The translations under genes were made by a program, and so were the position numbers. Of a DNA stretch of 64,000 nt, positions 35,200 through 43,654 are shown in pieces (the stretch's first letter is position 1; each line of letters begins with the position of its first letter). The notes below the pieces were generated by a model that had not been told where the DNA came from, searched no databases, and was given only the letters and a program-made list of their open reading frames with translations. Origin of the DNA: Bacteroidia bacterium (lineage in GTDB: Bacteria; Bacteroidota; Bacteroidia; J057; JADKCL01); NCBI GenBank assembly GCA_020635905.1, contig JACJYV010000001.1:62001-126000 (forward strand). The letters are read 5' to 3'.

Positions 35200-36623
35200 C
35201 TGTTGATTTGCAAAAAGCCGGTCATGGGCTCCTGCCCGTTTTTCAGGTCGAGCACATAGAAATAAGCTCCATCAGGCAAAGACTGACCGTCCGGACCGCG
35301 GCCCTGCCAGGTATTGGTGTAGCCAGTGGAGCGAAAAACTTCCGAACCGTAACGGTTGGTAATCACCAGTTCGTTGTCGGGGAATCGCTCAATATTTCCG
35401 ATCACAAAAAAATCGTTGATTCCGTCGCCGTTGGGTGAAATTCCGTTATAAATGTCGTCTTTGGTAATTTCGAAAATCACTTCAAAATTGCCGCTTTGAG
35501 CCATGCATCCATTCTGATCAGTGATCAGCACGGTGTAATTGCCGCTGGACTGGGGGGTGTAAGATTGAGAATTGGCTCCAATAATCAGGCTGCCATCCAG
35601 GTACCATTGGTAGGTGGCGGCCGGATCTGTGGTTAGATCCGTACCCAGGGCGGTCACGACCGGGGCGGCGGGCAGTGGATTGATGGTGATGGTGACCAGA
35701 TTGGAAACGGCTGAACAGCCGTTCACATCCGTAACGGAGACAAAATACAGGCCGGAACTGGTCACGGTGACCGAAGGCGTCGTTTCGCCGCCCGACCAGG
35801 TATAGCTGGCAAATCCATTCCCGGGAGACAAAATCACGGTTGAAGTCCCTTCACAAAATTCCTGGTCGTTGCCGATGGAAATCACAGGGTTGGGATTGAC
35901 CGTTACAAAGGCCGTATCTGCGCCCGAACATCCGTTGCTGTCGCGGACAGAGAGGGCGTAGCCTCCCGCCTGGGTCACTGCGATACTGGATTGAGTGCTG
36001 CCATTGGACCAAAGGTAAACGGGAAAGGAAGGCGAAGAGGTAAACACCGCGGTATCGCCCGCACAAATGGACTGATCAGGGCCAATGGAAACATCAGGAA
36101 GTGGATTTTCAGTTACCAGGACCGGGGCCGAGGTATCCGGACAGCCCACGCTATTGAAGACAATCACATAATAGCTTCCACTTGAATTGACCTCCAGATT
36201 GCCCGAAGTCCATCCTGTATTCCATTCATAGGCATAAATTCCCAGGAAATTCGCCTCCAAATTGACACTTCCACCTTCACAAAACGAAACAGATCCCGAA
36301 GGAATGGTGATCGCAGTTGGGCGGGGAAGAAGAGTAATATTTACCGTATCACTGGCTGCGCATCCATTGGTATCCGTGATCTGTAAAATGACGGTTCCTG
36401 AATTGTTGACTTGCAACTGTGAAGAGGAAGCTCCCCCGGTCCAGGCATAGGTCGCGTAATCGGGCCCGGCATCCAGTAAAAAGGAGCTGCCGCAGTGGGC
36501 TGTATCGGGACCAAGGTCGAGGGGCGGGCTGGGAACGCACTGAGAACTGGCCCATGAAAAGGGGGCCAGAAAGAGGCTAATGAGGAATGCTCTCCAGAGA
36601 ATTATGGTCTGTTTCGTGCGCAA
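35196..36623 (-). CDS. Surface protein with Ig-like repeats and T9SS type B sorting domain
   Basis: I choose TTG at 36623 because it places a signal peptide (RTKQTIILWRAFLISLFLAPFSWASSQ) at the start; the frame is open to an ATG at 36746, but that would add about 40 residues before the signal. The product has about 475 residues. Four or five Ig-like units repeat the pattern DxGPDxxxCxGxxxxLxAGxxxxxYxWxxG, then GxYxVxVxDxxGC. The C-terminus (NGISPNGDGINDFFVIGNIERF to LQINR) is a gliding-motility-associated type B sorting domain. Such cargo normally depends on the adjacent PorP/SprF-like protein, encoded immediately downstream with overlapping codons. Confidence 0.85.
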   Translation of the reverse strand: MRTKQTIILWRAFLISLFLAPFSWASSQCVPSPPLDLGPDTAHCGSSFLLDAGPDYATYAWTGGASSSQLQVNNSGTVILQITDTNGCAASDTVNITLLPRPTAITIPSGSVSFCEGGSVNLEANFLGIYAYEWNTGWTSGNLEVNSSGSYYVIVFNSVGCPDTSAPVLVTENPLPDVSIGPDQSICAGDTAVFTSSPSFPVYLWSNGSTQSSIAVTQAGGYALSVRDSNGCSGADTAFVTVNPNPVISIGNDQEFCEGTSTVILSPGNGFASYTWSGGETTPSVTVTSSGLYFVSVTDVNGCSAVSNLVTITINPLPAAPVVTALGTDLTTDPAATYQWYLDGSLIIGANSQSYTPQSSGNYTVLITDQNGCMAQSGNFEVIFEITKDDIYNGISPNGDGINDFFVIGNIERFPDNELVITNRYGSEVFRSTGYTNTWQGRGPDGQSLPDGAYFYVLDLKNGQEPMTGFLQINR

Positions 36624-36714
36624 AATACGCAGTAAATATAAGCAAGTTCGGCTTAAGAAGGGAACAGAGGGGATAATAAAAATGCGAACTTCCGCACAGA
36701 CTGAATGGGTAACG

Positions 36715-36742
36715 AAAAAGGGGAGCAAATATTGCTCCCCTT
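36715..36742 (-). terminator. Rho-independent terminator after the thioredoxin-like gene
   Basis: On the minus strand AAGGGGAGCAA pairs with TTGCTCCCCTT around a short AT loop and ends in TTTTT. It lies just past the stop of the gene at 36765-37661 and separates it from the adhesin/PorP operon. Confidence 0.85.
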
Positions 36743-36764
36743 GCAAAAAATATTTTCAGATTGT

Positions 36765-37661
36765 TCAATCTTCCACTTCCTGTTGCGACTCCTCGAATAT
36801 ATTCAGCACCGTGGCTTTGAGGTCTTCGTAGGCAGGTGCCTCCTTCCCCATTTCATCCGTGATCAGGGGATAAAAAGCATCCAATTGGGCAATTAACACG
36901 GATGGACTTCCCTCAGCCAGGGCCTGGGCCTCAAAATGCTCCAGATTCAGTACAAATTTGTCGCTGACCACATCAGGGTAAACCTCGCGGGAAGGGGCAG
37001 GATCGGCCAGGAAGGTCTGCATCAGAGGATCGCTCAGGTCGTAAATACCCAACAGGAAAACGTATAATTCGTCGTAATCGCCCAGGTCAAGGTTGGGTTT
37101 GGCTTCGAGGTAGGCTTCAATGATGGGCTGCACCTCCTCTTCTCCTGCCTCCGTTTCCAGCGTCAGGTCGAGATATTCCATCAGAAAATCTGGTTCACGG
37201 TTGCCGGCCATAAACTGATCGCGGGCGGTTTGCAGTTCAGACTGATCAGGAAACAGGACATCCTTGCCAATTTGCAGGAGTGATTCAGCGCCCATTCCCC
37301 CCACTTCTTTATGGACCAGATTTCCCGCTGCATCCAGGTAAAGCAGGCTTGGATAGGCATTCAAACTGAACTGTCGCATAACCTGGCGGCCTTCCCCCGT
37401 TTCTCCGTCAAGTTTGACGGAAATGAAATGCTGGTTGTAAAACTCGCCCAGTTTTAAGTCAGGGAAAACACTGCTGCTGAGGTATTTGCAGGGTCCGCAC
37501 CATTCGGCATAGACATCCACAAAGATCAGTTTTCCCTGGTCACCTGCCATTTTTCGGGCCTGATCGAGGGTTACGTGGTGAAATTCGATTCCCGCCGCCT
37601 GCACCAGACGGGCGCTCAGGAGAATCATCAGAAAAGCGGAGATAATTACTTTGGATTTCAT
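36765..37661 (-). CDS. Periplasmic thioredoxin-fold protein
   Basis: The 298-residue protein has a signal peptide (ending LVQA). Residues about 28-135 form a thioredoxin fold with an intact redox motif in VDVYAEWCGPCKYLSS and the cis-proline segment NAYPSLLYLDAAGN. It is probably a periplasmic disulphide oxidoreductase of the DsbD-gamma/thioredoxin_7 type. Residues 140-298 are an unrecognised, mostly helical and acidic extension that may bind a partner. Downstream lies a strong terminator. The 314-base gap to the divergent radical SAM gene must hold both promoters; the AT-rich part near 37720-37740 is a candidate for this gene. Confidence 0.85.
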   Translation of the reverse strand: MKSKVIISAFLMILLSARLVQAAGIEFHHVTLDQARKMAGDQGKLIFVDVYAEWCGPCKYLSSSVFPDLKLGEFYNQHFISVKLDGETGEGRQVMRQFSLNAYPSLLYLDAAGNLVHKEVGGMGAESLLQIGKDVLFPDQSELQTARDQFMAGNREPDFLMEYLDLTLETEAGEEEVQPIIEAYLEAKPNLDLGDYDELYVFLLGIYDLSDPLMQTFLADPAPSREVYPDVVSDKFVLNLEHFEAQALAEGSPSVLIAQLDAFYPLITDEMGKEAPAYEDLKATVLNIFEESQQEVED

Positions 37662-37975
37662 AATAATATGGTTTGATAGTTAAGGCATTAACATTCTCTG
37701 CGCAAATTTCAGGCCTGTTAATAAGTAAATAATAATTATTGGTAACAAAACCGGATTTTTACCCTCATCATCTGTTCCGAAAGGATTGAACGGGGAATTC
37801 GACTAAAGGTGAGATTTATTCGTTCTTAACAACGTCAGCCCCGCCAACCAATTTGTTTCAATCCATCAAAATATTCGGATAATTGTAAAAATATTCCTAA
37901 TTTTTCTAATCGGACCAATTCAGGGCAACACAGATCAACCAAAGCCCAAAATCAGGAAACAGGATCACAAAAAGT
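37662..37975. other. Divergent promoter region, no gene
   Basis: This 314-base spacer separates the divergently transcribed thioredoxin-like and radical SAM genes. It is AT-rich, particularly at 37715-37745 and 37865-37915. I find no open frame with a plausible start and no perfect TAnnTTTG with a matching -33 box, so promoters are assumed rather than seen. Confidence 0.5.
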
Positions 37976-39526
37976 ATGAAAAAATTACGTGTAGGGATCA
38001 TTGATCTCATCTCCAAAAGCCCCAATTCGTCCTTGTATGCAAGGGCAATGTACGCCAATCTGATGGGCATTATGCCTCAGGTAGTGGCTGTTTGGGCAGA
38101 AGAACTGGGACATGAGGTCACCCTCGTTGCCTATACCGGGCGCGAAAATCTGGTGGCTGAACTGCCCCAGGATGTGGATGTGGTGTTTATCAGTGCCTTC
38201 ACCCAATCTGCCCAACTGGCGTATGCCCTGAGCAATCGCTTTCGCCACGAAGGCGCAATTACCATCCTGGGCGGGCCACATGCCCGGGCCTATCCCATGG
38301 ATGGCTGCAAATATTTCGATTATGTGCTCGGATTTACCCACAAATCAACCATCAAAAACATTCTGGACGGGCCCGAGCAGCACCGTCCGCTGGGCGTGCA
38401 CATTGCCGAAAAAATCCAGCCCATCCACCTTCCCGGGGTGGAAGAAAGATGGAAATACATTGAAGCCACCCTCAAAAAAGCACCTTTTTTGAAGATTGTG
38501 CCCCTGGTGGCCAGCATGGGCTGCCCTTATACCTGCTCCTTTTGCGTGGATGCCAACGTGCCCTACCAGCAAATGGAATTTGAAGGACTGCGCAAGGACC
38601 TGCAATTTCTGCTGACCAAATTTAAACGGCCCCTGGTAGTGTGGCACGATCCCAATTTTGGGGTAAAATTTGACGAAATCCTGAGCATGATTGAGGATGC
38701 CATTCCCACCAACAGCATGGATTTCATTGCCGAAAACAGCCTTTCCCTGCTCAAGGAGGACAACCTCAAACGCCTGCAGAAAAACGGCTTCAATGCCCTC
38801 CTGCCTGGCATTGAGTCCTGGTTTGATCTGGGCGGAAAATCCAAAACCGGGCAGCGCCAGGGCATGGACAAAATGAGGGATGTGTCTGACCACGTCAACA
38901 TGATCATGCGCTACATTCCCTATGTTCAGACCAATTTTGTGTTTGGCATGGACAGCGATTTCGGGGCCGAGCCATTCGAGGTCACCAAGGCCTTCGTGGA
39001 CCGCACCCCGGGTGCGTTCCCAGGGTACTCCCTCCTCACTGCCTTCGGGCAAGCTGCGCCCCTCAATGAGTCTTATTATAACGACAATCGGGTGCTCCCC
39101 TTCCCACACCACTTTCTGAATAATCACCACGCCATGAACGTGAAACCCAGGAATTATGAATGGCCTGAGTTTTATGACCATGTGATCGACGTTTCCAAAC
39201 ATACCTGGTCCTGGAAAGCGATTGGACGGCGCTGGTCGGCCAATAACCGCTACCAGGTAAAACTGATGAATTTCATGCGGGCCGTCAGTCAGGAGGGATT
39301 TGGACGCATCAAATACCACAGCACCATTCGCCGCCTGCTCGACGAAGACAAGCAATTCCGTGCCTTCTTTGAAGGAGAATCAGGCATTCTGCCTAAGTTC
39401 TACATGGATATGCTCAAAAGAGATTTGGGCGAAATGTGGGAATGGTTGCCCGAGGGCGCTATTTACCACGACGGAGACGTGTACCAGAAGAAAATCGTGG
39501 CCAAAGCTGGAAAGTTGGCAGTTTAG
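37976..39526 (+). CDS. B12-binding-domain radical SAM protein
   Basis: The 516-residue protein has an N-terminal cobalamin-binding-like Rossmann domain (residues about 1-125; VVAVWAEELGHEVTLVAYTG, VDVVFISAFTQSAQLAYAL, ITILGGPHARAYP). A radical SAM core starts near residue 175 with the cluster motif CPYTCSFC (CxxxCxxC). A C-terminal helical region follows from about 390 with many aromatic residues. Members of this class perform methylations, rearrangements or other radical chemistry; the substrate cannot be assigned. The gene stands alone, with word-like repeats downstream instead of partner genes. The start ATG is followed by KKLRVGIIDL, usual for the family. Confidence 0.88.
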   Translation: MKKLRVGIIDLISKSPNSSLYARAMYANLMGIMPQVVAVWAEELGHEVTLVAYTGRENLVAELPQDVDVVFISAFTQSAQLAYALSNRFRHEGAITILGGPHARAYPMDGCKYFDYVLGFTHKSTIKNILDGPEQHRPLGVHIAEKIQPIHLPGVEERWKYIEATLKKAPFLKIVPLVASMGCPYTCSFCVDANVPYQQMEFEGLRKDLQFLLTKFKRPLVVWHDPNFGVKFDEILSMIEDAIPTNSMDFIAENSLSLLKEDNLKRLQKNGFNALLPGIESWFDLGGKSKTGQRQGMDKMRDVSDHVNMIMRYIPYVQTNFVFGMDSDFGAEPFEVTKAFVDRTPGAFPGYSLLTAFGQAAPLNESYYNDNRVLPFPHHFLNNHHAMNVKPRNYEWPEFYDHVIDVSKHTWSWKAIGRRWSANNRYQVKLMNFMRAVSQEGFGRIKYHSTIRRLLDEDKQFRAFFEGESGILPKFYMDMLKRDLGEMWEWLPEGAIYHDGDVYQKKIVAKAGKLAV

Positions 39527-39630
39527 TTAGTTCTAAGTTGTGAGTTCTGAGTTACAAGAGGCGAGTTTTTAGTTCTAAGTTGTAAGTTGCGAAACTGACC
39601 GCTGATAGCTGATAGCTGATAGCTCACCCC
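39527..39630. repeat. Word-like short repeats between convergent genes
   Basis: Variants of a 10-base word recur: AGTTCTAAGTTG twice, then GAGTTCTGAGTTAC and TTGTAAGTTG, followed by GCTGATA in four tandem copies at about 39601-39622. There is no gene. The style matches the spacers near 10.7, 25.6 and 61.1 kb, again at gene ends. Confidence 0.55.
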
Positions 39631-42600
39631 TCACCTGATCAACGTAACGCTCCCCGCACGGTGCAGTTCAGTACCTTCATAACCTTTGGCATTCAGGGTG
39701 TACATATACACCCCTTCGGGGCAGTTTTGTCCGTTTTTGAAAGTGCCTTTCCAACCTGAGGTGGGGTTGCGGGACTCGAAAATGAGTTTTCCCCAGCGGT
39801 CAAAGATTTGCAGGTCAAAGGTTTCCACGAATAGTCCTGGCAGGTAGAATTCATCATTAATGCCGTCGTTATTGGGGGTGAAGGCATTGGGAAAATACAG
39901 CCGCGGCGGAAAAGTAACGCACACTTCATTCGACCAGGATTCGATGCCACAGCCCGGGTTGGATTCCAGGCCACGGATGCGGTAGCAATTGATCGCCGAT
40001 TCGGGATCGGCATGGAGGTAGCCATATTCCTGGCCGCTCACCACGCCCAATTGCTGATAGAGAGTCAGGTCGGGCAATTCGCTGATGTAAATCTGATGGG
40101 ATGCCACCCCGTTGGACCATCCCACATAGGGGGTCCAGTCGAGTTGAGATTCAAAACCTACGTCCTCTGCCTGCAGGTGAATGGTGCAAAAAACTTCAGA
40201 AACAGGAGAAAAATTACCACAGCGGTCATAAGCCAGCACTTCATAGCACCAGGGGTGGGCATCCGGGTCGGCATTGGCATCCATATAACTCATGGAACTG
40301 ACATTGAGCACGGAATCCACAAATTCGAATGGACCGCCCGAAAATGCGCTGCGACGGATCAAGTAGCCCCGCACATCTGTCTCAAGGTTTGATTCCCAAT
40401 CCAGTTCTATAGCCGCATCGCCGGGAAGGACGGTCACCCGGCACTGCCCCACTTCTGCAGGCAATGTCTCCTCATGGTTGACCAGAATGGAGTCGAGCAC
40501 AGTATTTTGCAGGTTGCAGTCAAAGGTGTCGCGACCAATAAGATAGATCATGAACGACTCATTCGCGTAGGCACAACTCACGCTCCAGCACAGGGTTCCT
40601 GCCACAGATGAATCAAATTCCGCACTGAAATTCACTTCAGGTTCAGGCCCCTGATAGGGTTGCCCGTTGAGGCGCACCACCTGGGTTTCCAGTTGGAGAA
40701 AGGCAGGCGCAACGGTATCTTCCAGCAAAAATTTCATGCAAAATTCCTCATCATCCACCAGAGTCAATTCAGACGGCAGAGGTTGGGTGGGCCCCAGGTC
40801 GTGGCTGATTTGCGGGGGAGGATTATTGAGCAGATTTACCCGCACATAAAGAGTTTCGGCCACCTCCCTGATGATCAGACATTTGTGCACCTGCTGCCCC
40901 TTAACCACCAGGCGAAAAAGGCTGCCCACATGGGCACAGGAGGGTTGCCAGCATACTTGTCCAAACAGGGTATCCCCCACCATCTGTCCGCTGGTGGTGG
41001 GGCCGCCTGTAATATTGGGATTGCCCACTGCCTCAGCAAAGGCCTCTATCTGCAGAGAATCGGCCAGGCCTGAGGTATCTGCCACGGTAAAATCAAAGCA
41101 AAATTCCTCAAACGCATTGACCACCAGGGTGTCGCCGTTCACATTGAGGTTACCCAGATTATAGGATACCACCGGAAATGCCGTAGGCGGCTCCAGAATT
41201 TCGATAAAAACCGTGTCGCTGCTTTGGTTGTCGGGCGGGCACAGCCCCTTGTCAATGCCGTTGAGGGTCATCATGTAGAGGGTGCCCACATTGCAAAAAG
41301 ATTTCCAGCAAAGCTCCCCAAACAGGGTGTCGTTGGAAAAGTGGGTGGTGATGGTGTGGGTCTTATTCAGGGAATCTCCGTTTGGAGTCAGAACGGCGTC
41401 AGTGTAGGTATAATTTGCGCCTGTGCCATTGGTATCCGTGATGTAAAAGGAATAACAAAACGGGGTTTGCACGGGAATTTGCAGGGTATCGCCACTGAAA
41501 GGCAGGCCGGTCAGGTCGTGCTCCACCAAAGGTGGGGCACCCACGGGCGCCTGCACCACGATCCAAATGGTATCGAGGGCAATGTTGTAATTGGGGCAGG
41601 CCGCCGAATCCCAGGCACTGATCAGCAGTTCGTACGTCTGCCCGACCGCCTCGCAACTGGGTTTCCAGCACAAGGTTCCTGTCACAGGGTTGTTGCCCGA
41701 AAGGTTCAGGGTGGCGTAAGGAGCAGGAAATCCGCCATTACCCCCAAATATGGTGCTTACGGGATTCACCACCAGTTTGCCCACCGTGACCGCGTCAGAA
41801 ACCTCGAAAGTGAAGCAAAAATTATTGGACGCAGTGGCAAAAACCGTGTCTCCCGAACTTGGAACATTAGACAAATCGGGCGAAATAACCGGCTCATTGC
41901 CCTGGGGCAGGCAGTTAATCACATTGAACTGAAAATCCCGCTTGTTTTCGCTCAGCAGTTTTCCGTTGCGGTATTCAAACACAGAAATGGCGATCACATA
42001 TATGCCTGGATTGAGGGGTAAAGCCGAAAGATAGCCTGTATTGGGGTCGATGGAAATGGTGCCCAGGCCAAAAGGCGCAGTGTAGGAATAGCCCGTGGCG
42101 TAATTCACATGCTGATAAGGAGGCGCCCCCACGGGATTGCTGATGTTGGGTTGCGGGTTATTGGTGCTGGCCCCCACATTATTGACATTGACTCCCGAAT
42201 AGGGATTGGTAATCATATAAACCAGAGAATCTCCATCAGGATCAACTGCAGAATGATCGAAATTATACTCCTCGCCCGCACACAAAAACAGGGAAGGAGC
42301 CTGCTTAAATTGTGGCATTGAATTACACGAATTGACCACATCGCTGCCGGGCACATGGCCCACAAAGGTCACACCCTGGTCGCCGGGCAGGTCCAGATTG
42401 GTGACCACCCCGTTGCGGCAACAAAGCGAATAAGCCACGTCCCAGCCGCCTGCCAGATGGGGCAGGGTCAGATCGAGGGTGTAAACACCCTCTTCAATGC
42501 ACAGGTTGTAAGGACTGCCCACGCAGGCCGACCAGTTTTCGGGCACCAGTTTGGGGGTTGAAAAGGGAGCGCTGACCGGCGCGACGAGGTAAAGGGTTTT

Positions 42601-42828
42601 GGAAGTGGATTCGAAAATAAAAAAGTCGATGGGATCGGGGAAAGTGGCTTGTGGATTGGCGTTCAGGCAATCGCGGTAAAGCTTTAGGGTGACGCGGTAA
42701 TCAGCCGCAAATGTGCGGTATTCCAGACACTCGTAGGTCAGTTCGGCCCCGGCAATATGGGATGCCTTCGCTTGCCAGGCGAAAGAAATCAGCAGCAGGA
42801 GACAGAATACAAGCTTTTTCATCTTCAA
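39631..42828 (-). CDS. Large gliding-motility-associated surface protein, T9SS type B
   Basis: The 1,065-residue protein has a signal peptide (MKMKKLVFCLLLLISFAWQAKA) followed by SHIAGAELTYECL, the start of a domain common in Bacteroidota T9SS cargo. Beta-rich modules of about 110 residues follow, each with a FCFxFxVxD segment and a GTLCWKPSC-type segment (five copies between about 320 and 790). Fibronectin-like units with WCYEVLAYDRCGN lie near 800-960. The end (LYFPNAFTPNNDGINDEFYLPGL to GSVTLIR) is a type B sorting domain. No PorP/SprF-like gene is adjacent, unlike the operon at 34-36 kb. It is probably an adhesin or an enzyme-free surface scaffold. Confidence 0.88.
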   Translation of the reverse strand: MKMKKLVFCLLLLISFAWQAKASHIAGAELTYECLEYRTFAADYRVTLKLYRDCLNANPQATFPDPIDFFIFESTSKTLYLVAPVSAPFSTPKLVPENWSACVGSPYNLCIEEGVYTLDLTLPHLAGGWDVAYSLCCRNGVVTNLDLPGDQGVTFVGHVPGSDVVNSCNSMPQFKQAPSLFLCAGEEYNFDHSAVDPDGDSLVYMITNPYSGVNVNNVGASTNNPQPNISNPVGAPPYQHVNYATGYSYTAPFGLGTISIDPNTGYLSALPLNPGIYVIAISVFEYRNGKLLSENKRDFQFNVINCLPQGNEPVISPDLSNVPSSGDTVFATASNNFCFTFEVSDAVTVGKLVVNPVSTIFGGNGGFPAPYATLNLSGNNPVTGTLCWKPSCEAVGQTYELLISAWDSAACPNYNIALDTIWIVVQAPVGAPPLVEHDLTGLPFSGDTLQIPVQTPFCYSFYITDTNGTGANYTYTDAVLTPNGDSLNKTHTITTHFSNDTLFGELCWKSFCNVGTLYMMTLNGIDKGLCPPDNQSSDTVFIEILEPPTAFPVVSYNLGNLNVNGDTLVVNAFEEFCFDFTVADTSGLADSLQIEAFAEAVGNPNITGGPTTSGQMVGDTLFGQVCWQPSCAHVGSLFRLVVKGQQVHKCLIIREVAETLYVRVNLLNNPPPQISHDLGPTQPLPSELTLVDDEEFCMKFLLEDTVAPAFLQLETQVVRLNGQPYQGPEPEVNFSAEFDSSVAGTLCWSVSCAYANESFMIYLIGRDTFDCNLQNTVLDSILVNHEETLPAEVGQCRVTVLPGDAAIELDWESNLETDVRGYLIRRSAFSGGPFEFVDSVLNVSSMSYMDANADPDAHPWCYEVLAYDRCGNFSPVSEVFCTIHLQAEDVGFESQLDWTPYVGWSNGVASHQIYISELPDLTLYQQLGVVSGQEYGYLHADPESAINCYRIRGLESNPGCGIESWSNEVCVTFPPRLYFPNAFTPNNDGINDEFYLPGLFVETFDLQIFDRWGKLIFESRNPTSGWKGTFKNGQNCPEGVYMYTLNAKGYEGTELHRAGSVTLIR

Positions 42829-43072
42829 TTGAGAGCCAGGACTCCATTTGCGAAGCTAAGCAAAGCAGGTAACGAGTGGAAATTAAATTTTCTCTCTCTG
42901 TTACAACGAATTGCAACTCCAAAAATGGTGATTCTTTGTTTATTTCTTGTCCAAAAACCGTTCCAAAAAACTCTCAAGGTTTCCTGGAGTAACCTTCTAA
43001 GCAAATAATTATCGCTGGCATTTTTACCCTTTCACCCAATTTTCCTAAGCATAAATTCCCATTGATTATCGT

Positions 43073-43080
43073 TATATTTG
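43073..43080 (+). promoter_or_regulatory. Candidate -7 promoter element
   Basis: TATATTTG matches TAnnTTTG exactly and lies 25 bases before the small antitoxin-like gene. No good -33 element is visible at the usual distance, so this is weak support. It is in the 277-base region between divergent genes, which is otherwise without features. Confidence 0.35.
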
Positions 43081-43105
43081 AAAATCAGAAACTTTAACCC
43101 ACCTC

Positions 43106-43324
43106 ATGAAGGCAATTGAATCTGAAATATTGAATAATCTTCACCTTTTGGGAGAAACCGAGCAGAAAAGAGTCCTGAATTACATTTTAGAATTAGTCAA
43201 TCGCGATCAAAAGGGCCAGATTCATGCAAAAGAAAAGAAAAACCTGGCTTTGTTCGCTGGCTCCATTCTTCCCGAAGATTTAGATGCGATGGAAAAAGCC
43301 ATTCAGGAGGGATGTGAAAATTAG
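43106..43324 (+). CDS. Small antitoxin-like protein, orphan
   Basis: The 72-residue protein begins with a helical segment (ESEILNNLHLLGETEQKRVLNYILELV) and ends FAGSILPEDLDAMEKAIQEGCEN. The pattern of an N-terminal helix pair plus a GSIxxEDLxxMxxAIxEGCE tail is familiar from antitoxins encoded upstream of PIN-type (VapC) toxins in Bacteroidota. In such proteins the tail usually continues a few residues beyond GCE, so this one may be truncated. No toxin gene follows; the next 330 bases are non-coding. The assignment rests on pattern memory only. Confidence 0.5.
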   Translation: MKAIESEILNNLHLLGETEQKRVLNYILELVNRDQKGQIHAKEKKNLALFAGSILPEDLDAMEKAIQEGCEN

Positions 43325-43654
43325 AAACCAATTAGCCTAAACCAACCCTATTGTTTGAACGGGCTTCGCCTTTGGAGTTCCCCCCTGCTTCAGCCGAATG
43401 CGTTGGGCTTCCTTCCTTCTTTGAGGAATGGAGGGGATTAAGGAAATTCTCTAAGTCCTGATAATTCGCTAAGCTTTGCGCCCTTTGCTACCCCAACCAA
43501 CGCAATATGAGCTCCAAAAAACTTTGCGAACTCTGCGATACAAACACTTCTTGATCCTTTTTCCTGTTAAGTTGACGAATGTGGGAATCTGTTGTGGACT
43601 AATGGTCTTTTTTCCCAGAGATCAGGCCGATAAATTTGCCCAAAACCAAATCCT
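43325..43654. other. Gene-free spacer with word-like repeats
   Basis: No convincing gene is present. The stretch 43470-43545 contains AGCTTTGCGCCCTTTGCTACC and ACTTTGCGAACTCTGCGATAC, variants of a word also found near 59.94 kb (CTTTGCGACCTTTGCTCCC). If the upstream gene was once part of a toxin-antitoxin pair, the toxin has been fully lost from here. Confidence 0.5.

Noticed and set aside
41224..42021. Plus-strand frame of 265 codons opposite the large type B protein
   Set aside because: It is a shadow of the T9SS type B gene on the minus strand; no start signal or domain.
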